Origin: Chara braunii
Lineage: Eukaryota; Streptophyta; Charophyceae; Charales; Characeae
NCBI GenBank assembly: GCA_003427395.1
Contig: BFEA01000289.1
Coordinates: 1,497,860-1,535,994 of the forward strand
Direction: 5' to 3'
Length of the DNA: 38,135 nt
Part shown: positions 8,534 to 19,211 of the stretch, piece by piece
Layout: every line of letters begins with the position of its first letter
Numbering within the stretch: the first letter of the stretch is position 1
Translations under genes and position numbers: made by a program
Notes under the pieces: generated by a model
Seen by the model: only the letters and a program-made list of their open reading frames with translations
Databases searched by the model: none
Told to the model about the DNA's origin: nothing

Positions 8534-11197
8534 ACCTCACGCCTTGTGTTGTCTTCCGTTTGGAGTGTTAGCTGTGCGGAAAAGAGGCCCAGAAAAACAG
8601 CAAGATGGGGTGTGCCAAGGATTTTTGGAAATTGAGTGTGGGGACACAGACGGAACTGAAATCCCCCGTGTTGGTCTGATGGAGCAAGTCGATCGTTTTC
8701 GCGCGTCGCGAAATGCGCGCGCGGGCAAGGCGGGAAGAGAGGGAAAGATCCAAATTCAATCCAAAAAGTATTGTCGTGCCTCCCACCGGGCTACAGCCCG
8801 TCGTTTAGAACAGAAAGGCTTGGCCACGCTTCGCGTATCTCGTTTTCGTATCAAGTCTCGTCGTCGTTCGCTGGTTAGTTCCGAGTCTGACGTGGAGGGT
8901 CTNAGNCGCGTGGCTCTTTCTTTATGCTNGTCTTCGCTCCGCANANGGTAGTGAAAACCCCTGGACTCGTNGCGCTCAAAACGCTGACATTCGGTGCACA
9001 GAGTGCGCGGCCAGTGGGGTTCTANTGNCGTCCACGGAATGACGATCAACTCGTTAAATGGCAACAATACCGAGTAAGGTGGGAAGTGCGTATCGATAAT
9101 AACAAACCCGGCTTCTACGAACCCAGAACAGCGGTTGTCCGGAGGGAAGTAATACTGGCCGCCGATTTGTGCAACGGCTTCTCGTACNTCCCACTCACAT
9201 ACACGTGTCCTTTCCTTACTGTAAGGAAAAGGTCGCGTTGGGATGGGAGATACGGGAGGCCGGCGCCCAATCGAAGGGTACTTGTCAGTCCACATGTCAA
9301 TCAGTCACAAAATATCCTGAGACATCATTAAGAACAAAAGCGATTCGCGCGTCCCCCAATCAATCTTTTTGACACAAGAGAGAGAACAAACACAGATCAG
9401 CTTGATCACGCATATGGCTACGGGTCTGATCAGTTCAACACAACGTTGGTCCCTGGGCGCCTTGTTTCTCAGGGACGCCTCGTGGCTTGGCTGCTGATGT
9501 CGTGCAGCATAAGGCAGATGACATGCGCAGTGCAAACAGAGCTACAAATCTAAACACTCTTGCATTCTCGAACAAAATCCCGACGACCATCGTCTAATCA
9601 ACAAAAGAGTCACACATTCCATACATGCATTCACTGTGGAAGGTGCAGTGAGACATGCATAGGAAAAGATGGATCGCATTACTCAGTACACACGCATCCA
9701 CCGTTCACAAGACAAGATGACAGGGTCCTTGCGTAGGAGGATTACCCAGGAAACTAATGGAAGAGTTTCGGAAGAAGTTCTTTCACACAGAATGCCGACC
9801 CATTTCCATTCAAGAGCGGGACAATCATTCAGACGCATCATCATTCAAGAGGAGAGAGAGAGAGAGAGAGTCAAAGTAGAAGGTGACAAGGTCCGAAAAG
9901 AGAAAAGTTCGGCGTCGCCGCCTTACACTCACGCCAGGGATAACAATCCGCAACAAAGGTGCATTCGTCGTTAATTCCACTATGACCCCGGGCCAATCAC
10001 TCACTCAACTCCAATCATCGAACCTCATACACGCACCGACGATCCCGGCCGTCGCGTGCTAACTCCCACCACTGCGATCGTCACCCCGCTGTCGTAAACT
10101 CGACACGGTTCGCCCGGATCCCATAGTCCGTTGTGATGATCAAGCGCGCAATCGGCCAGCCTATCGTCAGCCCGACAGGACTTTCCGACTCGCATCAATC
10201 CACTCTGCCTAGCCACTGCTTCCCGGAAGCTGGCTTAGGAGTCGAGAACGTAAGACAGATTTGTGGGCGCGCTTGCGGGTTTTATAGTTGCGAGAAAGAA
10301 GATAGAAGGGGGAGAGAACGACGGGAAGGCGGGGGTGTAGGAGGAGAAGGAGGAGAAGGCTTTGAGAAGAGCGCTCCGAGAACGCCATGTTGATCCCTCG
10401 GAACTCAAGGTTCAACCAATCAGATTCGTCGCGCGATAGGCAGGTCTTATCGATCCACGCACCTGATTGGCGAGCGGGAGTTATCGGGGGATCGACCGGT
10501 CGTCGTACGCCAGACTCAGAGGGTGAGAAGAGAAAAGGCGCGAGAGGTGGTGCAAGACGGGTCCAAGATTCAGACGATCAAGAGAGGGAAATGGGCGCGC
10601 AAACATCAAGACGGGGGAAGGGGAGAGAGAAAGAAATAGTTACGGGGAGAGAGAAAGAGGAGGGAGAAGGAAAGGGAGCGCGGGAGGGAGCGATACAGGG
10701 GGCCAAAGGGGAGGAAGCTTTTGCATGCACAACGCCGTCAACAAAAAAGAGAAAAAGGCACCGAAACAGTTACAGCTTGCTTCTATCCTAATTCAAAATT
10801 GAAATCACCATATCCGCGCGCGAAAAAACAACGCGGGAAAAGAAAAATCCTACGCCTATTCGTATTCATGCAAAATTCCGAGAGTTTTCCCCGACGCGCC
10901 CAAGAACATTCACACCCTCGAAAANGACACGTCGGAGCTCNGCTTATTCCGGAATTCCCAACTGCTGAGCCCAATTCCCAGTGCGCTCGCTAAGGCGCAC
11001 GTAAATTCCCATGTATTTCCCGACTTTGCAAAAAGAAAAACAGAACCCAGCAGTCGAAAAAAAAAACTCTCAGAAAAAAAAGGAAAATACGGTACCCAAA
11101 AGCAAGAAATCAAAACGGGGCTTTCCTGGGGTTGGTAAGATACAAGCAAAAGAAAGGGTACGGAAGATAGCACAGGGTCAGGAAATGGTTCGTCACA
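8534..11197 (-). repeat. 5' LTR, about 2.65 kb
   Basis: The outer edge at 11197 is fixed by loss of similarity to the left copy (TGTGACG on the element's strand). The inner edge is set by the primer site at 8533; the best terminal CA on the element's strand is near 8545, eleven bases from that site, so the edge is uncertain by about that much. The short open frames on both strands inside it show no motif. It contains a (GA)-rich stretch (9851-9870), a CpG-rich middle, purine-rich U3-side sequence (10500-10715) and eleven single N positions (8903, 8906, 8929, 8944, 8946, 8971, 9025, 9028, 9188, 10925, 10941). Confidence 0.75.
10280..10287 (-). promoter_or_regulatory. Candidate TATA box of the 5' LTR
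   Basis: The minus strand reads CTATAAAA followed by CCCGC, the clearest TATA element I noticed inside the LTR. If used, transcription would start near 10250, giving a U3 of roughly 950 bases and an unusually long R-U5 of about 1.7 kb. Confidence 0.45.
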
Positions 11198-11209
11198 GGA
11201 CGACATTGA

Positions 11210-11460
11210 TTTTTTTTTATTTTTTTTAAAATAAAAACCCCACCGGTGCTAGGGGTGCTGGCAAGGGCAGGCACTGGTAGCACCTAGGGGGGGCTCCATA
11301 TATTGGTGGGGAGCAACACCTGTTGGAAAATGGGTCCAGCGCCCCTTGTACAGAATGAAATTGGAGAGAATAAGGAAACGCCTGCCAGCATTGATTGCTC
11401 TGGAGTCCAGAGGATTAACTGAGCAGGGGAGTGAACCTCTTCGCCCTATTACAGGCGCCA
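11210..11460 (-). repeat. Poly(A)-ended repeat, copy 1
   Basis: Read on the minus strand it ends in an A-rich tail (plus-strand T-run 11210-11227) only 12 bases from the LTR edge. Shared blocks with 13587-13928 include plus-strand TTGGTGGGGAGC, TGGGTCCAGC and GCCTGCCAGCATTGATTGC (other copy ACCTGCCAACATTAATTGC). Conceptual translation on the minus strand is also alike (VNPLDSRAINAGR against VNPLDFRAINVGR). It may be the true 3' end of the LINE to its right, or an independent short element. Confidence 0.6.
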
Positions 11461-12489
11461 AATACCTGCTTTTACACCCTATATCCTCCCTCCCCCAGCT
11501 ATCCTTGCCCCCAGTCATTTGATATACAAAAAATATCCTTTGTAGTTGCTCCCTGCTTCTTCTGCCACTTCTGAATACCTGCGTTAACTATGTGACCCCT
11601 CCTCCCTATTTGGACCTTGCTTGGTCCTTCCGGCCTGTGATCCAGGTCAATCAGCTCCGCACCATTTCATGTCCACCATTGCTAGTCGGTGAGGCGGGAA
11701 GGGGTCGGAAAAATCCTTGGCTGGTCTCAGCGGAAACTCCTGGCTTACTGTAGTCCAGTCCTTGAAGCACATATGGTAGTCTCTTCTGAATTCCTCCTGG
11801 TTACACTCTTGGGTGGGCCTGCCGTCCCATCTGACATAAGCGATCCAGCCCCCATTTTCATTTGATTACTTCCAGTAGGAAGGATGTACCACCCCTCACC
11901 CCTGCCTAAGTTAGCCTATTGTAGCTAGTCATTGGTGTGCGTTTGCATTATTTAGTAGCGCTTTGTATGCCGATTTCGTCACTAATTGCTCCTCTCAGTT
12001 GTATAGCTGTCCATTTTGCATGTCTGTCCAGAGCAAACTGCAAATGTTGATCCCTGTTGGTGTCTCTAAAACCCCGTAACTTTGGGGTTTCCTTCCTCCA
12101 GGAATGTCTGCTGTCTAGGCTTGTGTGTGCTCCTACCTTTGGAGCCCTTAAACCTGTCCTCTATCCTGGGTCTGCCCGTTTCCGTCTTTTCAAGTATGTT
12201 TCGTTCTAAAACCCTAAACCCTCTAAGGTGTCTTCCTTTGGGGTTTCTCTAGACATCTCGCTTTTACTTTTCGGGTTTGACTGAAATTAGGCTCCTCCTT
12301 CACTCTTATCTGCCATGGGGCTGTTTGGTTTATCTGGCTAGCTAGGGTAGTGCGGCTAGTGCCCGTGTTATCTACTGTTTTTTGCTTTTTGTTCTGTAAG
12401 TTGTTATTCCGTCTTCTGTATACTATGCTTGGCTAGTTAGAGTTGGGAAAGGGTGCCCTCTTCTTCCTCTGTAATGTCTAAGGTATTAC
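11461..12489 (-). other. Probable 3' untranslated region of the minus-strand LINE
   Basis: No coding frame continues after the ORF2 stop near 12490. The sequence is of ordinary complexity, and I see no RNA gene or repeat in it. Position between ORF2 and the A-rich tail at 11210 makes LINE 3' UTR the simplest reading. Confidence 0.4.
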
Positions 12490-15232
12490 ATGTGTTCTTG
12501 TGCGATCTGGGAGTCCTCCCATAATGTGAATACAATTTCCTTCCCTTTTAGTTTTCCTATCTTTCCGTTGGCCAGAACTAGGTCTTCAAATCTTAGTCTG
12601 TGTTCTATTGCTTTGTCTTCCTCTTTTTCCATTTTTAGTTTTTTTTTTTCTTTCCATTGTATGCGGTATTCTGTTTCTATCTATGTTTGGATGGAGGGCC
12701 AAGCTTCTCTTGTGGGCATTGGTGTCTTGCCCAAGGTTTCCTTACACCGTTTTTTCCATATGTTCCATAAAAGGGCTTTTCGTAGGCTCCCACAGAGAAG
12801 GGATTCGGTGAGGGACCATGAGCCAGACTCTTCCTGTCCTGTCAACCAAAACAGAGGGTCATCTAGGAATGTGGTGATTTGTGACTCTCCGCCATACAAC
12901 TTCGGCCAGCTTCCATAATTGTTTTACTCTTTGGCAGAGAAGGAAGCAATGGAGAATGTCCTCTTTCTTGCAGTTGGCACATAGTTCATTCAGGGGGTTT
13001 CTATCTTGCATTCTTCGTCTGGGATTGAGCCATACGTTTGTTGGGACCGCGAGATACCAGATTAGCCACTAGAGGCTCCTGAAGCCTAGTGGTTCCCCAT
13101 GGAATGTTCGTGACGTGTTTGGGATCCACTTCTAGGTGTTTCCACTATCGTCTGGCTATTACTGTGTCAGATGGTTCCGACCTTTTCCTCTGTCTGTGCC
13201 CTAATCTCATAGTATAGTCCAATAGGTTGGCTCTACGACTCAGTCTTAGCCTTCCTTGTCTGAGATTCCAGGCCCATTCTGTTGGATCTACTTCTAGGTC
13301 ATGTAATGGGGTCAGAGGGTGATAGATGGTTAGGGATTCTTGCTCCACTACTCTTAGTTTTCTTAGCAAATCTCGTTCCATTACTACTTGGGATTCTGGT
13401 TTGTTTGACAGGTTACATAAGTCTGTTCCTGGACCCCTTATTTCGTGGGACGGGAAGCGAAGCCAATTGGATCTGTCGTCCTCTATGTCCTCATAGTGGA
13501 AGGCTTGGAGTGGTATTTCAGAGTCTTTGAGTACCGCCCATTCGTCGGGCTTCCATAGAAAGTCTTTCCGTAGTAACTCGGAACGATTTTTTATTATTAT
13601 TTTTTTTTCAAGGCCCTTGTGCAAAGCCACTATCCTAGTGGTGATAAGAGCACCACCGGAATTGAGGCTTTGCCTAGTGGGCCGCTCCATCTGTTGGTGG
13701 GGAGCCTCAACTACTGGAAATCGGGTCCAGCATCCCACAAATACATCTTTGAGTACAATGGTTCATGTGTGTCGTTATTGGAAGCATAGGGACCTGCCAA
13801 CATTAATTGCCCTGAAATCCAGGGGATTGACTGCACTGGGTCTGTATGTGAACAGTAGACGTCGATGGCCTGGGAGAACTAAAAAATCAACAGACAAAAA
13901 CACCAGATGCCCAAAAAAAAAAAAAAAAGGACCATTCCTGCGGTATTGAGTTATGTATTGCTTGTAGGTTCCTTGCCAGGTCATGACAACCTTTTAGTTT
14001 CTGTCTTAGTTGTGCTTCTGTCATCCACTCGCTTGATGTGTCATTCCAGTTGCCCCATTTGGTATCTTTAGAGGTTAGGGTGAAGGGTATCCCTTCCGGG
14101 TTTACTTTGTCTGGATTGCACAAGAGGGGTTGTCTTAGTACTTCTTCTTTGTTGGTGGGTCTTATTAGCTTTGCAGGGAAGATTTCCTTCCATGCTTTAT
14201 ATTGTTCCTGCCAGAAGATTAGGCGTGAATTGAGTCTTGATGTAGACCTCGCTGTTATTGTTATTTTCATGGTCCAGGATTTGCTCGTTATCCAGAAGGA
14301 ACCTGTCATATTGTCTTGCGAGGTGAAGGCTGGCACTGCCTGGCAGTTGTCTAAATCTTTCTAGGGCTAGCGGCCTCCATGGGAGGCTCGGACGAGAGAT
14401 TAGTTTAAGGATCCATTTCACTTGTAAGGCCTTAATTTTCCGTGGAGGGTCAGTGATTCCCAGACCTCCTTCGTGTTTCTTGGTTGTGACATGTTGCCAG
14501 GCTACCTTACAGATGAAGTTGGTTTTGGCCAGGTTTCTGGTCCACAGGTAGGCCGAAGCCTTCCTCTTTAGTACTTTAAGAGCGCCTTCTCCTGGGGTCC
14601 AGAAAGCTGCTATGTACCACATCATAGAAAAGACTGAAGCATTGAGTACTAGCGCTCTTCCGTATAAGGAGGCGTGGACCTTCATCCAGTCGTCTAGTCT
14701 GTCAGTCATTTTAGCTAGCAGGTTGGCCACCATGTTGTTTATTGTGTCCTGGTCTGATGCCTAAAAACCGCAAGGGGTCGCTTAATTCAGTCCACAGTAG
14801 GCCCTTCGGGGGGGAGGGTGGTTTGTCTATTGTTCCCTCTGCCAGCCACCAACCTATCGTCTTTTGCTAGTTGACTTCCATTTCAGATGCTAACTGAAAT
14901 GCCTGCATGGTTCTTGTGAGGGCTTCAAAGGATGAGTTAGATGCTCTGATTAATACGGTCAGATCATCTGCAAATAGGATTGTGGTGGGTATTAGTGCGT
15001 GTTGGTTTACTCCTGGGTGCTCTTCTAAGAGTCTGTGTATGGATGGGTATTTTCTTAGGAAGGATGCAATTGCCTCCATTATGAAAAGAAAGATGGGGGC
15101 TGCGAGCGGGTCTCCTTGTTTGACAAATCTGGACATACGACATGTATTGAATATGTGGCCTTTAACTTGTACCGCCCCATGTGCGTCGTTGTAGAGTACT
15201 CTGACCCATTTGCGGAATGTCGGGCCCACTCC
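12490..15232 (-). pseudogene. 5'-truncated L1-type LINE ORF2 (RT palm to C-terminus), frameshifted
   Basis: Similarity to the plus-strand LINE (33100-35460) begins abruptly at about 15232 inside the RT domain (GPTFRKWVRVLYNDAHG), the usual 5' truncation of LINE copies. It retains FVKQGDPLAAPIFLF and the catalytic LFADDL (14963-14974). Then come the thumb/connection region (14733-14197, e.g. RALVLNASVFSMMWY, GGLGITDPPRKIKALQVKWI), a middle part (14336-13940) and, beyond the insertion at 13587-13928, RKDFLWKPDEWAVLKD and LHDLEVDPTEWAWNL. The zf-RVT-like region follows (about 13060-12900: AVPTNVWLNP, NELCANCKKEDILHCFLLC), then a C-terminal tail (LWNIWKKRCKETLGK... EYRIQWKEKKK) to a stop near 12490. 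At least four phase changes and a TAG near 12676 make it inactive. ORF1 and the endonuclease are absent. Confidence 0.85.
13587..13928 (-). mobile_element. Short poly(A)-tailed insertion inside the LINE ORF2, copy 2
   Basis: The LINE protein reads up to IHNSIPQEW at about 13930 and resumes with SELLRKDFLWKPDEW below 13587. In the plus-strand LINE the matching residues (ESIPMQWRRLLRSEKRW) are contiguous, so the 342 bases between are an insertion. On the minus strand it begins with a T16 run and ends in A8-TAATAAT-A6. It is related to 11210-11460. Possible imperfect target duplication: AATGGTCC against AATCGTTCC. A SINE, or a very short 5'-truncated LINE copy, are the alternatives. Confidence 0.7.
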
Positions 15233-16051
15233 CTAACAACCAGATAAACTAATAGTAGGGGCTGCCAAAGTACCGAAAAGAAGAGGAATGCATACATCAG
15301 GCAATCATTCATGGCGATGGTGATGTACAACAATCAGTGACATAAGATCTCGTTCCACAACCTCCTATCACTTAGACCTACACAGCAACTGAATTTAAGA
15401 CACTCTAGCCCAAATCATTGACTTTTACCTCCAGGTGTTGACCTTGACTTCCTACCGGGTTGTGAGGTTTCCACTACAACCAGCAATTTTAGGACTGTCA
15501 GCAACGTCCTCAAGAGTTCTTTAACGTCGCAATACGACAAACGTGGCTTCAGTGAGGGACTTGTTCCCTTCTCAAGAACGGCCCCTTGCTGAGTCGCACT
15601 GTTCGCTCGCATGCCGGCCAGTACTGATCTTAGGGTTAGCCGGGTTGTTTAATAAGCGTCTGTCACTGGATGCCCCTGCTTGCTACTTTACGTGGTCGCC
15701 TACCAGTTGTCCAGCCCTACCTATCTGCAGCATGCAACCTGATGACGACCTAGTCCTAATTGATAGCAACAGAAATTGACAGTTGCATATCCAAGCAGAC
15801 CGATACTTCCAGAAATCGCAAAATGACGATGAAGCATACAAGGTTGGGGTTCGGAAGCGCTTTGATGTCGATGAAGATTCTCCTTGGCACTCCATGCTCG
15901 AATCACAGGTACGTGTCCCCTCACCTTTGCCACTTCTTCAACGATCCTCCCTTCTAGTTCCTTGCCACCGTCACTCGGGTCAACGCTTGCCCACCTTTTA
16001 CCAACTCCACTGGCTTCAGGTCAAATGCCACTCGGAAGACAAAGAGAGTCT
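15233..16051. other. Unassigned segment
   Basis: No frame longer than about 90 codons and no recognisable domain. It lies between the truncated LINE and a primer-site match at 16052-16063. If that site is real, this would be internal sequence of a non-coding or gutted LTR element on the minus strand. Confidence 0.3.
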
Positions 16052-16063
16052 GCTCTGATACCA
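16052..16063 (-). promoter_or_regulatory. Perfect tRNA-iMet-type primer binding site match
   Basis: The plus strand GCTCTGATACCA is the exact complement of the 12-base initiator tRNA-Met primer site (TGGTATCAGAGC). Plus-strand TG follows at 16065, the position where an LTR edge would start. No second LTR or pol gene is visible nearby, so this could be an orphan LTR junction. Confidence 0.45.
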
Positions 16064-16313
16064 CTGCAATGGGACCACCATGCATGAACACTGGGACACA
16101 GATCCCACACCACGCCGCACTCGTAGCTGTTGCACAAATTCCAAAAGAGTCTTAATGGTCCACATAAACTTGGTTGTCTTCTTTGTCACCAGTGGCTATG
16201 GCTGCTCAACTCAGCATGCAGATAAGTCTCTCTCTCTCTTTGCTCTCTCACTTCTCTCTCTCTCACTCTCACCTCACAGGTCACTCTGATCACTCTCTCA
16301 ACGACCCTCAGTG

Positions 16314-16448
<135 letters not shown>

Positions 16449-16579
16449 GGCCTCTCCAACGCACAAGACCGCAGCAGCACTGCCGCATTGAGTGCAAAGT
16501 ACATGGTGTCCATGTCTACGTGCTGCTGGAGTTTTTTACTTGCTGATCCGCCTTCCAGAAATATAGAACTATCAAAAAA

Positions 16580-16609
16580 AGAATATAAAGAAGATCTTCT
16601 TTATATTCT
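16580..16609. repeat. Perfect 30-bp palindrome
   Basis: The sequence from AGAATATAAAG to CTTTATATTCT, centred on AGATCT, equals its own reverse complement over 30 bases. It sits just 3' (minus strand) of the group I intron core and may be a peripheral hairpin of that intron. Confidence 0.9.
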
Positions 16610-16860
16610 AAATTAGAGATTAGATATATAAGCCTTCCTCCTTCGTGTCGCCACGAAGTTCAGACTATATCATCATCCCAAGCAGGGATGTCTGGCGTGT
16701 AGTCGTTGAGGGGCGCAGCGCATGTATCAACACAGTTCCAATGGCCAAGGAAGTTCCTTTGCAAGTTTGCACCCTTCAGGGGTAGGCCTCGTCCAAAGGG
16801 ACGACCTTTAGCCTGCCAAACAATGGCAGGGAGGTAGAAAACCCCCAACTGACTAATGAA
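16600..16860 (-). ncRNA. Group I intron core (organelle-type), probably a fossil
   Basis: On the minus strand the four conserved group I elements appear in order. P: ACTTGCAAAGGAACTTCC (about 16747-16768). Q-like: GATACATGCGCTGCGCC. R: CAACGACTACACGCCAGA (16691-16708). S: GATATAGTCTGAA (16659-16671). R and S can form P7. Between them is P8, CATCCC-loop-GGGATG (16674-16690). After S is P9, CTTCGTG-GCGA-CACGAAG with a GNRA loop (16641-16658). Upstream hairpins are CCTGCCA/TGGCAGG (16812-16830), CGTCC/GGACG (16790-16803) and ACCC/GGGT (16771-16783). Exact ends and host exons are not identified. No homing endonuclease frame is seen. Such introns are typical of plastid and mitochondrial genes of green algae, so transfer from an organelle is likely. 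Confidence 0.72.
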
Positions 16861-17061
16861 GTTAGCCTAGACCGAGGACAGAACACTGCAGCAAAGGCTA
16901 CAATGACCTATGTCCACTGTTGATATAGTTCTGTCATTGAAAAAGGATACAGAGCCACAGAGCAAAGGAGGGGTTCAGAGATGAATTCTCAGCAGGAGTG
17001 AGTCAGGGATAAATGCCACCAAGTTGCACCAACATAATTTCCCTTCGGAAATTCGTTTGCT

Positions 17062-17331
17062 TTGTTTGTTGACATGGCTAAAGAGTTATCACCTTGTATA
17101 TTATTTTTAGATGATGCTGATTTTCTTCATAAAAACATCTATACATTTTCTCAATTCCATGTTTTAATTAACAATTATTTGAAAGAAATATATAGTTTTA
17201 ATAGAAAAAATATTCAATTGCGTGTTGCATTGATTATGAGTTTGGGGCTCGTTGGCATCGTTGGTTTTCTGCCCGACAAGTATTTTCTTTATTACAAAGA
17301 GAAAATAAATCTTTACATGACAGATAGATAA
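17062..17331 (+). pseudogene. AAA-ATPase-like fragment (FtsH/Ycf2-like), in AT-rich DNA
   Basis: The first 50 residues (MAKELSPCILFLDDADFL, then INNYLKEIYSFNRKNI) resemble the Walker B region of AAA ATPases of the FtsH type: S-P-C-I-hhh-D-D followed by a Leu-rich helix and a loop. From residue about 52 the frame passes into a GC-richer patch and the family's next motif (the I-x-A-T-N sensor region) is missing. Codons are strongly A/T-ending, unlike the surrounding elements. I read it as a short fragment of an organelle gene. A chance resemblance cannot be excluded. Confidence 0.35.
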
Positions 17332-17522
17332 AAGGCATATAACTAGCTTCAACAATAACATTTAAAAAAGCATATCCACTCATTGCAGGTGAACCTATTA
17401 TCATCAAGCTATTAGAATTATCAAAAATAGATCTATTATAATTTTCAATTCAAAGTACTTTCATTTGATTTGTTGTGTAATTGCAATATAAATATTATTG
17501 TATATTGATTATATATGATTAT

Positions 17523-17563
17523 ATATGTTGTAATCATCAATATTTTTGATGATTACAACATAT
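17523..17563. repeat. Stem-loop, 18-bp perfect arms
   Basis: ATATGTTGTAATCATCAA (17523-17540) pairs exactly with 17546-17563 across a 5-base loop TATTT. Stem-loops of this size in AT-rich DNA are typical of 3' ends of plastid genes. Confidence 0.85.
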
Positions 17564-17784
17564 TCTGATTATTATTATATATTATTATTTATCTTAATAC
17601 TGCCCATGTGTGACATAGATCCTGGGAGTCTGAGGGGCCCGACTATTGCGTTAGGGCCCCTTACATATCACACTGCTAACCTCAATAGTCTTGGAGTTTA
17701 CTGAAAAGACTGGCGAATCTACTTAGTCGAGAAGCGGACAGCTTAACCATTTTGAAAGGATTCACAGATCTCAGTACCCCTGGT

Positions 17785-17912
17785 TCAGTTCCGAGTCCCA
17801 GTCCCAGGTCCCAGGTCCTAGTCCCAAGTCTCAGGTCCTAGTCCCAACTCCCCATCCCAGTCCGGAGTCCCAGGTCCCAGTCCCAAGTTCCAGGTCAAGG
17901 TCCCGAGTCCCA
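17785..17912. repeat. Degenerate short tandem repeat (GTCCCA/GGTCC type)
   Basis: About 20 imperfect copies of a six- to seven-base unit (AGTCCC, AGGTCCC, AAGTCCC) run from 17785 to 17912. No coding or RNA signal. Confidence 0.8.
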
Positions 17913-18045
17913 TTCTGTGTTCCATTAGTACGACTGCAGAGGCCTAGGCAGGCTAGTGAAGAAGATCATGGTAGGAAGTCCAGTTATGGGTTGAAGTCTT
18001 CCCTTAGAAGGCACCACAAACCTTAGCCAAGAGCACAAGTGTCCT

Positions 18046-19078
<1,033 letters not shown>

Positions 19079-19211
19079 TTTTTTTTTTTTTTTTTTTTTT
19101 ATATTATTTGGACCATCTCTTGATTTATGTGTGTCATCCTTGCACAGGGGCCATGATAATCTTCTGAGCATCGTTCCAATTTTAACGGATCTTGACACAG
19201 AATCAAGGAAC
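19079..19211 (-). pseudogene. U6 snRNA retropseudogene with poly(A) tail
   Basis: The minus strand from 19211 to 19101 follows U6 snRNA. It has AAAATTGGAACGAT, then GAAGATTATCATGGCCCC (U6: AGAAGATTAGCATGGCCCC), TGTGCAAGGATGACAC (U6 GCGCAAGGATGACAC) and AGATGGTCCAAAT near the 3' end. The essential ACAGAGA box is altered to a GCTCAGA form, and several changes are CpG-type transitions. Immediately 3' is an A22 tail (plus-strand T-run 19079-19100). Real U6 ends in a short U-run, so the A-tail marks LINE-style retrotransposition of U6 RNA. It should not be functional in splicing. Confidence 0.85.

Larger units (their letters stand above)
1..11197 (-). mobile_element. Ty3/gypsy-type LTR retrotransposon, minus strand, 3' LTR cut by window edge
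   Basis: On the minus strand the order is 5' LTR (about 8534-11197), primer binding site (8521-8533), gag, protease, RT-RNase H, integrase, an extra 3' ORF and the start of the 3' LTR (194 down to 1). RT before integrase defines the Ty3/gypsy order. Direct repeats 1-194 and 10953-11197 are nearly identical and fix the LTR edges at 194 (inner) and 11197 (outer), both with minus-strand TGTGACGAACC. The two LTR copies differ by a 46-base indel and several substitutions, and the coding region carries many stops, so this is an old, immobile copy. The rest of the 3' LTR and the left target-site duplication lie outside the window. Confidence 0.9.
17040..17605. other. AT-rich organelle-like block
   Basis: Base composition drops sharply to very AT-rich between about 17040 and 17605 and returns to normal on both sides. 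It holds an AAA-ATPase-like frame (plus), a second plausible reading on the minus strand near 17290-17400 (GSPAMSGYAFLNVIVEASY), a GC-richer patch (17221-17280) and an 18-bp stem-loop. Together with the group I intron next to it this suggests inserted plastid or mitochondrial DNA, probably rearranged. Confidence 0.5.

Noticed and set aside
17760-17800. tRNA gene suggested by CTGGTTCAGTTCCGAGTCCC
   Set aside because: It resembles a B box only loosely; no acceptor stem, anticodon arm or A box could be placed upstream.
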